64,000 nucleotides of DNA, taken from assembly GCA_030429495.1 (NCBI GenBank), contig JAUIFH010000002.1:372001-436000 (forward strand), given 5' to 3'. Below, in pieces: positions 35,033 to 44,620 of the stretch. A program made the position numbers and the translations under genes. Position 1 is the first letter of the stretch. Every line of letters begins with the position of its first letter. The DNA is from Alphaproteobacteria bacterium (lineage in GTDB: Bacteria; Pseudomonadota; Alphaproteobacteria; Rhodobacterales; Rhodobacteraceae). The notes beneath the pieces are model-generated. The model saw nothing but the letters and a program-made list of their open reading frames with translations, was not told the origin of the DNA and did not search any database.

Positions 35033-36382
35033 ATGTCCGGCCATGCAGACCCGATCCCGATGATTGCCCGCCGGTCCGGGCCACTCTCCGGTGTGGCCGA
35101 GGTGCCGGGGGACAAGTCGATCTCTCACCGCGCGCTGATCCTTGGCGCGATGGCGGTGGGCGAAACGAAGGTGACGGGGCTTCTTGAAGGGCAGGACGTT
35201 CTCGATACCGCCAAGGCGATGCGGGCGTTCGGGGCGGACGTGGTGCAGCACGGGGCCGGGGCGTGGTCGGTGCATGGCGTGGGGGTCGGTGGCTTTGCCG
35301 AGCCTGCCAACGTCATCGACTGCGGCAATTCCGGCACCGGCGTGCGCCTGATCATGGGGGCGATGGCGACGACGCCGATCACCGCGACATTCACGGGTGA
35401 TGCGAGCCTCAACAAGCGGCCGATGGGGCGGGTGACCGATGCCTTGGCGTTGTTCGGGGCTAAGGCCTATGGGCGGCAGGGCGGGCGTCTGCCGATGACC
35501 ATCGTCGGTGCCGCCGACCCTGTGCCGGCGCGCTACACCGTGCCGATGCCTTCGGCGCAGGTGAAGTCGGCGGTGCTCTTGGCGGGGCTCAATGCGCCGG
35601 GCCAGACGGTCGTCATCGAGAAGGAGCCGACGCGGGACCATTCCGAGCGCATGTTGCGGGGCTTCGGGGCCGAACTGACGGTGGAGGCCACCGATGAGGG
35701 CCATGTCATCACCCTGACCGGTCAGCCGGAGCTGAGACCGCAGACGGTCGCCGTGCCGCGCGATCCGTCCTCGGCCGCCTTCCCGGTCTGCGCGGCGCTG
35801 ATTGTCGAAGGCTCTGACATCCTCGTCCCCGGCGTCAGCCAGAACCCGACCCGCAACGGGCTTTACACGACGCTGGTTGAGATGGGCGCCGATATCGAGT
35901 TTCAGAATCCACGCGAGGAAGGCGGCGAGCCTGTCGCCGATCTGTGGGTGAAGGCGTCGAGCCTGAAGGGGATCGAGGTGCCGCCGGAACGCGCGGCCTC
36001 GATGATCGACGAATACCCGGTCCTGTCCGTGGTCGCTGCCTGCGCCGAAGGCACGACGATCATGCGCGGCGTAAAGGAGCTACGGGTCAAGGAAAGCGAC
36101 CGCATCGACGCGATGGCGCGGGGGCTTGAAGCCTGCGGTGTCCGGATCGAGGAGGATGAGGATACGTTGATCGTCCACGGGATGGGGCCAGGCGGCGTGC
36201 TGGGGGGCGCGACCTGCAAGAGCCATCTCGACCACCGCATCGCGATGTCCTTCCTCGTTCTCGGTCTCGCCTCGCAAAAGCCCGTCAGTGTCGACGATGG
36301 CTCGGCCATCGCCACCTCCTTCCCGGTTTTTGAAGGTCTGATGGCCAGTCTCGGTGCGGTGGTCGAGCGGTCGGACCGGTGA
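35033..36382 (+). CDS. aroA: 3-phosphoshikimate 1-carboxyvinyltransferase (EPSP synthase)
   Basis: Joins shikimate 3-phosphate and PEP in the shikimate pathway. 449 residues. Motifs: [18 protein letters not shown] near the N-terminus, [29 protein letters not shown], and the C-terminal [15 protein letters not shown] and [21 protein letters not shown]. The GDKSISHR form and overall layout resemble the alphaproteobacterial class II enzymes; I do not infer inhibitor tolerance from it. GAAGGA precedes the ATG. The next gene begins with GTG overlapping the stop by 4 nt. Confidence 0.95.
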   Translation: MSGHADPIPMIARRSGPLSGVAEVPGDKSISHRALILGAMAVGETKVTGLLEGQDVLDTAKAMRAFGADVVQHGAGAWSVHGVGVGGFAEPANVIDCGNSGTGVRLIMGAMATTPITATFTGDASLNKRPMGRVTDALALFGAKAYGRQGGRLPMTIVGAADPVPARYTVPMPSAQVKSAVLLAGLNAPGQTVVIEKEPTRDHSERMLRGFGAELTVEATDEGHVITLTGQPELRPQTVAVPRDPSSAAFPVCAALIVEGSDILVPGVSQNPTRNGLYTTLVEMGADIEFQNPREEGGEPVADLWVKASSLKGIEVPPERAASMIDEYPVLSVVAACAEGTTIMRGVKELRVKESDRIDAMARGLEACGVRIEEDEDTLIVHGMGPGGVLGGATCKSHLDHRIAMSFLVLGLASQKPVSVDDGSAIATSFPVFEGLMASLGAVVERSDR

Positions 36383-36870
36383 GCGACAGCGGCTTCAGGG
36401 CGGCGGCTATCACGGCGGCTGTTCTGTTCGTCGCCATGGTTGCCGCGAGCCCGATGGGCTGCGGAGAAGTCTGGGCGCTCTGCACCTTCGACGCGCCGCA
36501 CCTGCCCTATGGGGCCGACACGGCGCGGGCCTATCTGGCGGCTTTGTCCGAGGGCGCGCGCTGGCGCTATCTCTGGGTCGTTCAGGCGCTCGACCTCATC
36601 TTCCCCGCGCTTCTCTGCATCACCTTCCGCGAGGCGTTCGAGCGTTGGGCGCCGGAAACTTTCGCCCGCAGGATGACCCGGGTCGCCGTCTTTGCCGCCG
36701 GGGTCGACTATCTGGAAAACGCCCTTGTCAGGGTGATGCTCAAGAACCCGTCCGGGTTTTCCGAGGTTGTCGCCCCGGCGGCAAGTATACTCACCCTCAT
36801 CAAGTGGATGACCCTCGTGGTCCTCTTCGCTGTGCTGGCAAGGCTCTGGGTCAGGCAGCGGCGGCGCTGA
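36379..36870 (+). CDS. Hypothetical membrane protein (163 aa)
   Basis: 163 residues, four hydrophobic segments (about 8-26, 62-80, 100-115 and 133-155) with a cytosolic basic end. No family recognised. The GTG start overlaps the aroA stop by 4 nt, so it is coupled to aroA. Its 3' end overlaps the convergent BchE-like gene by 20 nt (36851-36870), so the two transcripts would be antisense at their ends. Confidence 0.72.
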   Translation: MSDSGFRAAAITAAVLFVAMVAASPMGCGEVWALCTFDAPHLPYGADTARAYLAALSEGARWRYLWVVQALDLIFPALLCITFREAFERWAPETFARRMTRVAVFAAGVDYLENALVRVMLKNPSGFSEVVAPAASILTLIKWMTLVVLFAVLARLWVRQRRR

Positions 36871-38371
36871 CGGCGGGGGTGGCGGGACGTACCGCCAGCG
36901 CGTTTTCTGGGAGTTGCGTGCCGCCCCAGAATTCGGCGACCGTCGGACCGGCCCGCCGGCGTTCGCGGAAGAGGAACGACAGAACCTCATGCAGCACGAC
37001 CCGGCGGCCCATCCGGGAATACCAGCGCATCGCGTGGCGGATGTCGGGGTCGGGGTGCAGGTAGGTCCGCCACAAGGCCTTGGGCCGGGCTTGCAGGACC
37101 GCCTCGATCAGCTTCACCCAGAGAAACACCCGCCACGCCGGGACGCGCGGCGTTTCCAGCACCTGATGCTTGTAGTCCCAAAGCCTGAGGTCGCTCTGGA
37201 TCACCCTACGGCCGGCGGACTGGACATGGAACGGCGTCCAGCGGTGGGGCGTGGCGTAGATCGACATGATCTGGTCGGGGTCGTAGGCCAGAAGCTGGCG
37301 CAGCATCCGCCAGTAGTCGCTGTCGGTTTCCTCCTCGAACCCCACAGCGAAGGTGCAAAGGCCGATCATGCCGTGGGCGCGCAGAAGCCGGATCGCCTCG
37401 CGGTCCTTCGACCGGCTGCCGCCCTTTTTTATGGCCTTCAAGGTCGCCTCGTCGGTGCCCTCCATTCCCAGAAGGAAGCGCAGCACGCCGGCCTTCTTGT
37501 AAAGGTGCAGGATATCGGCATCCCGCACGATGTCGTCAGCGCGGGTCGATCCGATGATGGTGACCTTCACATCCTCGGCGATCAGCGCCTCAAGAAACGC
37601 CTTCCATGCGCGGCGCGAGGAGGTGGGATTCTCGTCGGCGAGGTTGATCAACTCGACCCCGTGGTCACGTACCAGGCGCGCGATCTCGGCCGCGAACCTC
37701 ACCGGGTCGCGGTGGCGCCAGCGGGTCCAGAAGCCGCGCTGGCCGCAATAGGTGCAAAGATGCGGGCAGCCGCGCGAGAACTGCATGATGACGGCCCGCC
37801 GGCCGCCCCAGTAGGAGTGGGCGGCGAAGTCGATCAGCTCCCATCCGATGCGGGCGCTGTCGAGGTCGGTCAGCATCGGTGCGGGCGGGGTGACGACGGG
37901 CGTTCCGTTCTTGCGGTAGGCGAGACCCGGGATCGGGGCGAGGGGCTGCCCTGCGTTGAGCGCATTGATGAGCGCAGGCGCGGTGACCTCGCCTTCGCCA
38001 CGGACGATGACGTCGATCCCGGGCACTTCGGTCAGAACGTCCTGCCAGTGATAGGACGGAAAGACGCCGCCATAGATGATGGTGACGTCGGGCCGGGCGC
38101 GTTTCAGCGCGCGGACGATCTGCACCACGGTCGGATGGGCGGAACTGGACCCGGAATGGCCGATCAGAACGGCGTCGGGGTGGTCGTAAAGGCATTCGAC
38201 CACGATCCGGGCCATGTCCATCGGGCCGGGGTCCGCATTGACCAGCCGGACCTGATGGCCCGCATCGATCAGGGGGCCGCCGATGCAGAGAAGGCCGAAG
38301 GGCGGCAGATGCTCGCCGGGGATGCGGCTGCCGATGGCGGTGTGGGGCGGGTTCAGGAGGGTAAGGCGCAT
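36851..38371 (-). CDS. BchE-like radical SAM/B12-binding oxidative cyclase
   Basis: 506 residues. A B12-binding domain (1-150) opens MRLTLLNPPHTAIGSRIPGEHLPPFGLL with a GGPLIDAGHQVRLVNA segment and GHSGSSSAHPTVVQI. A radical SAM domain has CxxxCxxC in FSRGCPHLCTYCGQRGFWTRW (C202, C206, C209), then NLADENPTSSRRAW and LLGMEGTDEATL. The layout and the blocks resemble BchE, the oxygen-independent cyclase that makes ring E of (bacterio)chlorophyll from Mg-protoporphyrin monomethyl ester. It is somewhat shorter than typical BchE. No other photosynthesis gene occurs nearby; it sits between aroA and cmk, so it may be a displaced bchE or a paralog with another substrate. Confidence 0.82.
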   Translation of the reverse strand: MRLTLLNPPHTAIGSRIPGEHLPPFGLLCIGGPLIDAGHQVRLVNADPGPMDMARIVVECLYDHPDAVLIGHSGSSSAHPTVVQIVRALKRARPDVTIIYGGVFPSYHWQDVLTEVPGIDVIVRGEGEVTAPALINALNAGQPLAPIPGLAYRKNGTPVVTPPAPMLTDLDSARIGWELIDFAAHSYWGGRRAVIMQFSRGCPHLCTYCGQRGFWTRWRHRDPVRFAAEIARLVRDHGVELINLADENPTSSRRAWKAFLEALIAEDVKVTIIGSTRADDIVRDADILHLYKKAGVLRFLLGMEGTDEATLKAIKKGGSRSKDREAIRLLRAHGMIGLCTFAVGFEEETDSDYWRMLRQLLAYDPDQIMSIYATPHRWTPFHVQSAGRRVIQSDLRLWDYKHQVLETPRVPAWRVFLWVKLIEAVLQARPKALWRTYLHPDPDIRHAMRWYSRMGRRVVLHEVLSFLFRERRRAGPTVAEFWGGTQLPENALAVRPATPAVSAAAA

Positions 38372-38519
38372 GAGGACTCCGTCGGTTGCTTTCGCCCTGG
38401 TCTAGGGGGACCGTCCGCAAATTCCGCCGACGGGTTCAGCAGGGTTTCAGCAGAGCCCCGGGCTTGTGACACGGGGCCGCCTGCGCTAGGGCTCGGGCGG
38501 CATCAGGCGGGGGGGGCGC

Positions 38520-39116
38520 ATGATCTTCACGGTGGCGATTGACGGGCCGGCGGCGGCGGGGAAGGGCACGATTTCGCGTGCCGTTGCATCGCATTTCGGC
38601 TTTGCCCATCTGGATACGGGGCTGCTCTACCGTGCGGTCGGGGCCAAGGGCGGCGATCCGGTGGAGGCGGCTCGCAGTCTGACCGAAGCCGACCTGAAGC
38701 GCGATGACCTGAGAACGCTGGAGGCGGGGCAATCCGCGAGCCGTGTGGCCGTGATCCCCGAGGTGCGGGCGGCGCTGACCGAGTTCCAGCGCAGCTTCGC
38801 CCGGCGTGAGGGCGGCGCGGTGCTGGACGGCCGCGACATCGGCACGGTGATCTGCCCCGAGGCGGAGGTGAAGCTTTTCGTCACCGCCAGCGCAGAAGTC
38901 CGTGCGCACCGGCGCTGGCTGGAAGTGGGAGGCGATGAGGCCAAGGTGCTGGCCGAGGTGATCGAGCGCGATAAAAGGGATGCCGAACGGGCAACCGCGC
39001 CGCTGAAGCCGGCAGAGGATGCGCTCTTGCTAGATACGACGGAACTCTCTATAGACGCCGCAGTCAAAAAGGCGATTGAAGCCATAAAAAAACGGATCGG
39101 GCAGGGTCGGGCGTAA
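38520..39116 (+). CDS. cmk: Cytidylate kinase
   Basis: Phosphorylates CMP and dCMP. 198 residues. P-loop [21 protein letters not shown] (about 8-17), [32 protein letters not shown] and [31 protein letters not shown] are typical Cmk blocks. The cmk-rpsA neighbour pair is widespread in bacteria. No strong ribosome site was seen, but the run of G residues before the ATG may serve. Confidence 0.94.
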   Translation: MIFTVAIDGPAAAGKGTISRAVASHFGFAHLDTGLLYRAVGAKGGDPVEAARSLTEADLKRDDLRTLEAGQSASRVAVIPEVRAALTEFQRSFARREGGAVLDGRDIGTVICPEAEVKLFVTASAEVRAHRRWLEVGGDEAKVLAEVIERDKRDAERATAPLKPAEDALLLDTTELSIDAAVKKAIEAIKKRIGQGRA

Positions 39117-39125
39117 GCTGCGGCC

Positions 39126-39169
39126 CTTTGTCTTTGTCCGGGGCTCGCCCGAAGGACACGAAACCAAAG
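39126..39169 (+). promoter_or_regulatory. Candidate structured leader of rpsA
   Basis: The outer arms ctttg (39126-39130) and caaag (39165-39169) and inner arms tgtcc (39135-39139) and ggaca (39154-39158) make a hairpin, with a small ggg/ccc top, 55 nt before the rpsA start. Ribosomal protein S1 represses its own mRNA in other bacteria, so this could be a control site; that part is inference. Confidence 0.35.
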
Positions 39170-39224
39170 ACCGGCGGAGCCAACCGCATGGCCAGAAAAC
39201 GTGATGAAAAGGAACTGAACACGC

Positions 39225-40910
39225 ATGTGCGCTAAAGCGACGATGGAGGAATTCGAAGCCCTCCTGAAAGAAAGCTTCGAGATCGACACCCCCGAAGAAG
39301 GGTCTGTCGTCAAAGGCAAGGTCATCGCCATCGAGGCGGGCCAGGCCATCATCGATGTCGGCTACAAGATGGAAGGCCGCGTCGATCTGAAAGAATTCGC
39401 AAATCCTGGCGAGAATGCTGAGATCGCGGTCGGCGATGAGGTTGAGGTTTATCTCGACCGCGTCGAGAACGTCCGCGGCGAAGCCGTCATCAGCCGCGAG
39501 AAAGCCCGCCGTGAAGAGGCCTGGGATCGTCTCGAAAAGGCCTACGCCGCGGAAGAGCGTGTCGATGGCGCCATCTTCGGCCGCGTCAAGGGTGGCTTCA
39601 CCGTCGATCTGGGTGGCGCTGTCGCGTTCCTTCCCGGTTCGCAGGTTGACGTGCGCCCCGTGCGCGACGCGGGCCCGCTCATGGGTCTCAAGCAGCCGTT
39701 CCAGATCCTCAAGATGGACCGTCGCCGGGGCAACATCGTCGTTTCCCGCCGCGCGATCCTCGAAGAGTCCCGCGCCGAGCAGCGTGCGGAAGTCATCGGC
39801 AACCTCACCGAAGGCCAGACGGTCGACGGCGTGGTCAAGAACATCACCGAATACGGTGCGTTCGTTGACCTCGGCGGTGTCGACGGCCTGCTTCACGTCA
39901 CTGACATGGCGTGGCGCCGTGTGAACCACCCGAACGAGATCCTGTCGATCGGCGAGACCGTCAAGGTCCAGGTCATCAAGATCAACAAGGAAACCCACCG
40001 CATCTCGCTCGGTATGAAGCAGCTTCAGTCCGACCCGTGGGATTCGGTCGAGGAGAAGTTCCCTCTGGGTTCAGTCCACAAGGGCCGTGTCACGAACATC
40101 ACCGATTACGGTGCGTTCGTGGAGCTGGAAGCCGGGGTCGAGGGCCTTGTCCACGTCTCGGAAATGTCCTGGACCAAGAAGAACGTCCACCCGGGCAAGA
40201 TCGTTTCGACCTCGCAGGAAGTCGACGTCATGGTGCTGGAGATCGACACCGCGAAGCGTCGCGTTTCGCTCGGCCTCAAGCAGACGATGCGCAACCCGTG
40301 GGAAGTCTTCGCGGAAACCCATCCGGTCAACACCGTCATCGAGGGCGAAGTCAAGAACATCACCGAATTCGGTCTGTTCGTTGGTCTCGACAGCGACATC
40401 GACGGCATGGTTCACCTGTCCGACCTTTCCTGGGAACAGCGCGGCGAGGATGCGATCCAGAACTACCGCAAGGGCGACGTGGTCAAGGCCGCCGTCACCG
40501 AGGTGGACGTCGAGAAGGAGCGCATCTCGCTCTCCATCAAGGCGCTGGATGCCGACACGTTCTCGGACGCCGTCGACGGCGTGAAGCGCGGCTCGGTCAT
40601 CACCACGACCGTCACCGCGATCGAGGATGGCGGCATCGAGGTCGAGTACAACGGCATGAAATCCTTCATCCGCCGTTCGGACCTTGCCCGCGACCGCGCC
40701 GACCAGCGGCCTGAGCGCTTCCAGGTGGGTGACCATGTCGATGCCCGCGTGACCAACGTCGACAGCAAGACCCGCCGTCTGGGCCTGTCGATCAAGGCAC
40801 GCGAGATCGCCGAAGAGAAGGAAGCCGTGGAACAGTACGGCTCGTCCGACTCGGGTGCTTCGCTTGGCGACATCCTTGGCGCGGCCCTCAAGGGTTCGGG
40901 CGACAAGTAA
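39225..40910 (+). CDS. rpsA: 30S ribosomal protein S1
   Basis: Binds mRNA at the ribosome. 561 residues with six S1 (OB-fold) repeats: VVKGKVIAIEAGQAIIDVGYKMEGRV, VDGAIFGRVKGGFTVDLGGAVAFLPGSQ, VDGVVKNITEYGAFVDLGGVDGLLHVTDM, VHKGRVTNITDYGAFVELEAGVEGLVHVSEM, IEGEVKNITEFGLFVGLDSDIDGMVHLSDL and the sixth ITTTVTAIEDGGIEVEYNGMKSFIRRSDL. It opens MCAKATMEEFEALL, matching related proteins; AAGGAA lies about 10 nt before 39225. A strong terminator follows. Confidence 0.96.
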   Translation: MCAKATMEEFEALLKESFEIDTPEEGSVVKGKVIAIEAGQAIIDVGYKMEGRVDLKEFANPGENAEIAVGDEVEVYLDRVENVRGEAVISREKARREEAWDRLEKAYAAEERVDGAIFGRVKGGFTVDLGGAVAFLPGSQVDVRPVRDAGPLMGLKQPFQILKMDRRRGNIVVSRRAILEESRAEQRAEVIGNLTEGQTVDGVVKNITEYGAFVDLGGVDGLLHVTDMAWRRVNHPNEILSIGETVKVQVIKINKETHRISLGMKQLQSDPWDSVEEKFPLGSVHKGRVTNITDYGAFVELEAGVEGLVHVSEMSWTKKNVHPGKIVSTSQEVDVMVLEIDTAKRRVSLGLKQTMRNPWEVFAETHPVNTVIEGEVKNITEFGLFVGLDSDIDGMVHLSDLSWEQRGEDAIQNYRKGDVVKAAVTEVDVEKERISLSIKALDADTFSDAVDGVKRGSVITTTVTAIEDGGIEVEYNGMKSFIRRSDLARDRADQRPERFQVGDHVDARVTNVDSKTRRLGLSIKAREIAEEKEAVEQYGSSDSGASLGDILGAALKGSGDK

Positions 40911-40932
40911 GAATCCCGCGACGCGGAAACGG

Positions 40933-40967
40933 ACGGCCCCGCCGAAAGGCGGGGCCGTTGTCGTTTG
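40933..40967 (+). terminator. Rho-independent terminator after rpsA
   Basis: Perfect 11-bp stem acggccccgcc (40933-40943) and ggcggggccgt (40948-40958) around a GAAA tetraloop, followed by a T-rich tail ttgtcgttt. It lies 22 nt after the rpsA stop. The very GC-rich stem and stable tetraloop make this the clearest terminator in the window. Confidence 0.85.
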
Positions 40968-41120
40968 ACCGAATCGCCCGGTCGCGATGCCTGGGCCACG
41001 ACGCGCCGCCGCGCCGCCACGCCCGTGATGCTGCGCTGCAACGTCGAGCGCGCATGCGCATTCCGCCGCGTAAAACGGCGCAGAAGACAGAATTCCCCGC
41101 CTTTCCAATGGCTTTCCTGT

Positions 41121-41148
41121 TTGTCGGCGGGACGATTGCCCCTATAGT
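41121..41148 (+). promoter_or_regulatory. Promoter of the ihfB-lapA-trpF operon
   Basis: TTGTCG (41121-41126), 16-nt spacer, TATAGT (41143-41148), 53 nt before the ihfB start. It follows the rpsA terminator, so ihfB appears to have its own promoter. The rest of 40968-41120 shows no gene. Confidence 0.5.
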
Positions 41149-41201
41149 CCTCAAAAAGAAAAGAGCAGCCATCGCGAACGAAGGCCTGCAAGGGGGGTTG
41201 A

Positions 41202-41483
41202 ATGATCCGGTCCGAATTGATCCAGAAGATATCTGAAGAGAATCCGCATCTCTTTCAGCGCGACGTCGAAAGGATCGTGAACACGATCTTCGAGGAAATC
41301 ATCGAAGCGCTTGCGCGGGGCGACCGGGTCGAACTTCGCGGCTTTGGCGCGTTTTCGGTCAAGAAGCGGGATGCACGCGTCGGCCGTAACCCCCGAACCG
41401 GTGAATCCGTCGATGTCGAGGAAAAGCACGTTCCGTTCTTCAAGACCGGAAAGCTCTTGCGGGACCGTCTGAACGGGGGGTAA
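41202..41483 (+). CDS. ihfB: Integration host factor beta subunit
   Basis: DNA-bending nucleoid protein, partner of IHF alpha. 93 residues, the normal size. [70 protein letters not shown] has the DNA-binding arm with GRNPRTG, and it ends [14 protein letters not shown] long G-run before the ATG acts as a ribosome site. First gene of a run to lapA and trpF. Confidence 0.95.
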   Translation: MIRSELIQKISEENPHLFQRDVERIVNTIFEEIIEALARGDRVELRGFGAFSVKKRDARVGRNPRTGESVDVEEKHVPFFKTGKLLRDRLNGG

Positions 41484-41492
41484 GTATCGCGC

Positions 41493-41855
41493 ATGTTGCG
41501 GCTGCTTCGCCTTCTTTTCCTCTCGCTTCTCGGCATTGCGCTGGTTGCCGTTGCCTCGGCAAACCGTGGGATGGTGACCCTCCGGCTGCTGCCGGAAGAA
41601 TTGGACAGCTACCTCGGTTTCGGCTGGTCGGCGGAGCTTCCGCTTTTCCTTGTGATCTTCGCAGGCATCGTCGCCGGGTTGGGTATCGGCTTTGTGTGGG
41701 AATGGTTCCGCGAGGCAAAGCACCGTGCGGCGGCAAGCCAGCACAAGCGCGAGGCGGGCCGGCTGGAGCGCGAGGTCAAGCAGCTGCGCGCTGAGAAGGC
41801 AGCACCTGACGACGACGTCCTGGCGCTGCTTGAGGGAAAGCGCGCGGCCGAGTAA
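41493..41855 (+). CDS. LapA (DUF1049) family membrane protein
   Basis: 120 residues with two transmembrane segments (about 5-22 and 48-70), then a charged coiled-coil tail (ASQHKREAGRLEREVKQLRAEKAAPDDDV). This is the lipopolysaccharide-assembly protein A (LapA) type, which in enterobacteria guides LpxC turnover; the role in alphaproteobacteria is less clear. It starts 9 nt after ihfB. The same arrangement rpsA-ihfB-lapA-trpF is common in Rhodobacteraceae. Confidence 0.85.
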   Translation: MLRLLRLLFLSLLGIALVAVASANRGMVTLRLLPEELDSYLGFGWSAELPLFLVIFAGIVAGLGIGFVWEWFREAKHRAAASQHKREAGRLEREVKQLRAEKAAPDDDVLALLEGKRAAE

Positions 41856-41900
41856 GTCATCCCGCGCCCGGGTTTGGCCGGGTTGGGACAGGCAGGACGT

Positions 41901-42587
41901 ATGATCGCCATGGACGCCGGAAATCCGGAGAAACAGGTGGATATCCGCGTAAAGATCTGCGGGTTGAGAGAAGCTGCGCATGTCGCCGCTGCCGTCGAGG
42001 CGGGCGCGACCTATATCGGTCTTGTCTTCTTCCCGAAATCCCCCCGGCATCTCGAACTTCCCGCTGCTGCGCGGCTCGCGGAAGCAGTGCCGCCGGGTAT
42101 CGCCAAGGTCGCGTTGACGGTGAACGCCACCGATGCGGAACTGGACGCGATCACCGGTTCCGTGCCGCTCGACCTGCTGCAGCTTCACGGCTCCGAGAGC
42201 CCGGAGCGTGTCGTGGAGGTCCGGGTGCGCTACGGCCTGCCCGTGATGAAGGCCATTGGCATCGCCGAGGAGGCGGACCTTCCCGCGCTTCAGGCCTATG
42301 GGCGGGTGGCGGATCAGCTTCTGGTCGATGCGAAGCCGCCGAAGGGCGCGGCGCTGCCCGGGGGCAACGGCCTCGCCTTTGATTGGCGGCTGGTAGCACG
42401 GAAGTACTGGCCTTGCCCGTGGATGCTTGCGGGAGGGTTGACGCCCGGCAATGTCGCCGAGGCGATCCGGCTGACGGGCGCGCAGCAGGTCGATGTCTCC
42501 TCCGGCGTCGAGACCGCGCCCGGTGTGAAGGACGCGGACCTGATCCGCGCTTTCATCGCCGCCGCCAAGGGCGCGGTGCCGGCGTGA
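41901..42587 (+). CDS. trpF: Phosphoribosylanthranilate isomerase
   Basis: Amadori rearrangement in tryptophan synthesis. 228 residues with the chosen start. A TIM barrel with [37 protein letters not shown] at the start, the catalytic Cys in [38 protein letters not shown] and [30 protein letters not shown]. The ATG at 41901 follows AGGACG; ATG codons at 41874 and 41910 are alternatives. The following GNAT gene begins inside its stop (GTGA). Confidence 0.94.
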   Translation: MIAMDAGNPEKQVDIRVKICGLREAAHVAAAVEAGATYIGLVFFPKSPRHLELPAAARLAEAVPPGIAKVALTVNATDAELDAITGSVPLDLLQLHGSESPERVVEVRVRYGLPVMKAIGIAEEADLPALQAYGRVADQLLVDAKPPKGAALPGGNGLAFDWRLVARKYWPCPWMLAGGLTPGNVAEAIRLTGAQQVDVSSGVETAPGVKDADLIRAFIAAAKGAVPA

Positions 42588-43030
42588 TCCGCTTCCGCGC
42601 CGCGACGCGTGCGGATGTGCCGGCTGTGATTGCGCTTCTCACCGACGATGCGCTTGGTGCAACGCGCGAGGGGAGCGACCTTGCCCCCTATCTCGCCGCC
42701 TTCGACGCGATGACCGTGGAAGGGGACAACACGCTGATTGTCGGTGAGGATGCGGGCCGCATCGTCGCGACCTACCAGCTTACCTTCATCTCGGGCCTCT
42801 CGCTGCGCGCCAGCCGCCGGGCGCAGGTGGAATCGGTGCGTGTCGCGACCGATCTGCGCGGGCGGGGCATCGGCGAGGCGATGTTCGCGGATGCCGAGGC
42901 GCGCGCCCGCGCCGCCGGCTGCCGGCTGATGCAGCTGACGATGAATGCCAGCCGCAAGGATGCCAGCCGCTTTTACGAACGGCTCGGCTTTACCCCGTCG
43001 CATATTGGCTTTAAACGCGATCTGTCCTGA
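42584..43030 (+). CDS. GNAT family N-acetyltransferase
   Basis: 148 residues, a single GNAT domain. [24 protein letters not shown] at the start, the acetyl-CoA site [31 protein letters not shown], and the C-terminal [21 protein letters not shown]. The GTG start overlaps trpF by 4 nt. The substrate is unknown. Being coupled to trpF and just before trpB, it is part of a tryptophan-gene transcript, yet nothing in the sequence ties it to tryptophan. Confidence 0.87.
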   Translation: MIRFRAATRADVPAVIALLTDDALGATREGSDLAPYLAAFDAMTVEGDNTLIVGEDAGRIVATYQLTFISGLSLRASRRAQVESVRVATDLRGRGIGEAMFADAEARARAAGCRLMQLTMNASRKDASRFYERLGFTPSHIGFKRDLS

Positions 43031-43042
43031 GAGGAGGCGATC

Positions 43043-44275
43043 ATGGCCGACGACCTGTTCAACAGCTTCATGAACGGCCCCGACGAAAATGGCCGGTTCG
43101 GCATCTTCGGCGGGCGCTTCGTTTCGGAAACGTTGATGCCGCTGATCCTCGACCTTGAAGCGGAGTACGAGAAGGCAAAGACCGACAGCAGTTTCTGGGC
43201 CGAGATGGACTGGCTCTGGAAGCACTATGTCGGCCGGCCCTCGCCGCTCTATTTCGCGGAGCGCCTGACCGAGCATCTGGGCGGCGCGAAAATCTACATG
43301 AAGCGCGATGAACTGAACCATACCGGCGCGCACAAGATCAACAACGTGCTCGGCCAGATCATCCTCGCCCGCCGCATGGGCAAGACCCGGATCATCGCCG
43401 AGACAGGGGCAGGCCAGCACGGCGTGGCGACGGCAACGGTTTGTGCCAAGCTCGGCCTGAAATGCATCGTTTACATGGGCGCCCACGACGTGGAACGTCA
43501 GGCGCCGAACGTCTTCCGGATGCGGCTTCTGGGGGCCGAGGTGGTGCCGGTGACCTCCGGCCGTGGCACGCTCAAGGACGCGATGAACGACGCGCTGCGC
43601 GACTGGGTGACCAACGTGCGTGACACCTTCTACTGCATCGGCACCGTGGCCGGGCCCCATCCCTATCCGGCGATGGTGCGCGACTTCCAGTCGATCATCG
43701 GCAAGGAGGTGCGCTGGCAGCTTGCCGAGCAGGAGGGCGAGGGGCGTCTCCCCGACACCGTCATCGCCGCCATCGGCGGCGGGTCAAACGCGATGGGGCT
43801 CTTCTACCCCTTCCTCGACGATCCTTCGGTCAACATCATCGGTGTGGAAGCCGGCGGCAAGGGCGTTGACGAGCGGATGGAGCACTGCGCTTCGCTTACC
43901 GGCGGGCGGCCGGGCGTGCTGCATGGCAACCGCACCTATCTGCTGCAGGATGAGGACGGCCAGATCCTCGAAGGTTTCTCGATCTCGGCGGGCCTCGACT
44001 ATCCCGGCATCGGGCCGGAGCATTCATGGCTGCATGAGACCGGCCGCGCCAACTATGTCGCGATCACCGACAAGGAGGCGCTGGAGGCGTTCCAGCTCTC
44101 TTGCGCGCTGGAAGGCATCATCCCGGCCCTGGAGCCGAGCCACGCCTTGGCCCATGTGATGAAGATCGCGCCGAGGCTGCCCAAGGACCACATCATCGTC
44201 ATGAACATGTGCGGTCGGGGCGACAAGGATATATTCGCCGTGGCCAAGCATCTGGGCTTCGATATCCAGACCTGA
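43043..44275 (+). CDS. trpB: Tryptophan synthase beta subunit
   Basis: PLP enzyme that joins indole and serine. 410 residues. [19 protein letters not shown] at the start, the PLP lysine in [12 protein letters not shown] (K98), [39 protein letters not shown] and the glycine loop [18 protein letters not shown]. Ribosome site GAGAGGAGG. It follows the GNAT gene by 12 nt. The end coincides with the border of the accessory region. Confidence 0.96.
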   Translation: MADDLFNSFMNGPDENGRFGIFGGRFVSETLMPLILDLEAEYEKAKTDSSFWAEMDWLWKHYVGRPSPLYFAERLTEHLGGAKIYMKRDELNHTGAHKINNVLGQIILARRMGKTRIIAETGAGQHGVATATVCAKLGLKCIVYMGAHDVERQAPNVFRMRLLGAEVVPVTSGRGTLKDAMNDALRDWVTNVRDTFYCIGTVAGPHPYPAMVRDFQSIIGKEVRWQLAEQEGEGRLPDTVIAAIGGGSNAMGLFYPFLDDPSVNIIGVEAGGKGVDERMEHCASLTGGRPGVLHGNRTYLLQDEDGQILEGFSISAGLDYPGIGPEHSWLHETGRANYVAITDKEALEAFQLSCALEGIIPALEPSHALAHVMKIAPRLPKDHIIVMNMCGRGDKDIFAVAKHLGFDIQT

Positions 44276-44620
44276 ACACCGCCGCTTCCGGCTTAACCGC
44301 AGGAAATCAAGCGATTCGCGACGGCACATCCGGTGATGTCGTCGCGCGCCTCGTCGACAAGTCCATTCACGTGCAGGACGGCAGATCGGGATGCCCATGG
44401 TCGGATCGTCGCCGGAACGGACGCAAATCACGACGATCCGGGGCATTGATGCTGCGGTTTGTCCTTTCTGACATCGTATAAACTACGGTTTATCCGCGTC
44501 CCTCCCCGGTTTATGGCCATTATGGGGCAGTTTCCCGCCAAATCCGAGGAACGGCGCACCGTAGTCACGAGTAATGGGAGGCGCGTCGCATATCGGTGAA
44601 ACGGTGATCGAGGGAAAGCC
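44276..44620 (+). other. 345-nt gap between trpB and the accessory region
   Basis: No conserved gene. The last part holds a 6-bp palindrome ataaac/gtttat (44478-44493) and two copies of CGGTTTAT whose starts are 21 bp apart (44486-44493 and 44507-44514), a candidate regulator site upstream of the 108-aa gene. An antisense open frame (44024-44446) overlaps trpB and is not coding. Confidence 0.4.
44478..44514 (+). promoter_or_regulatory. Candidate operator: repeated CGGTTTAT boxes
   Basis: CGGTTTAT at 44486-44493 and again at 44507-44514, 21 bp start to start (two helical turns), plus an inverted half-site ataaac at 44478-44483. The boxes stand about 105 nt before the 108-aa gene. Spacing at two turns suits a dimer or tandem protein. 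Only a pattern; no known regulator. Confidence 0.3.

Noticed and set aside
38372-38519. Possible PpsR or FNR sites before the BchE-like gene
   Set aside because: No TGT-N12-ACA or TTGAT-N4-ATCAA pattern was found; only a tgtgacac string, which does not fit.
36914-38542. 542-codon plus-strand frame across the BchE-like gene
   Set aside because: Antisense shadow; the minus strand has the radical SAM motifs.
44024-44446. 140-codon minus-strand frame in the trpB end and the gap after it
   Set aside because: Mostly antisense to trpB, no domain, no ribosome site.
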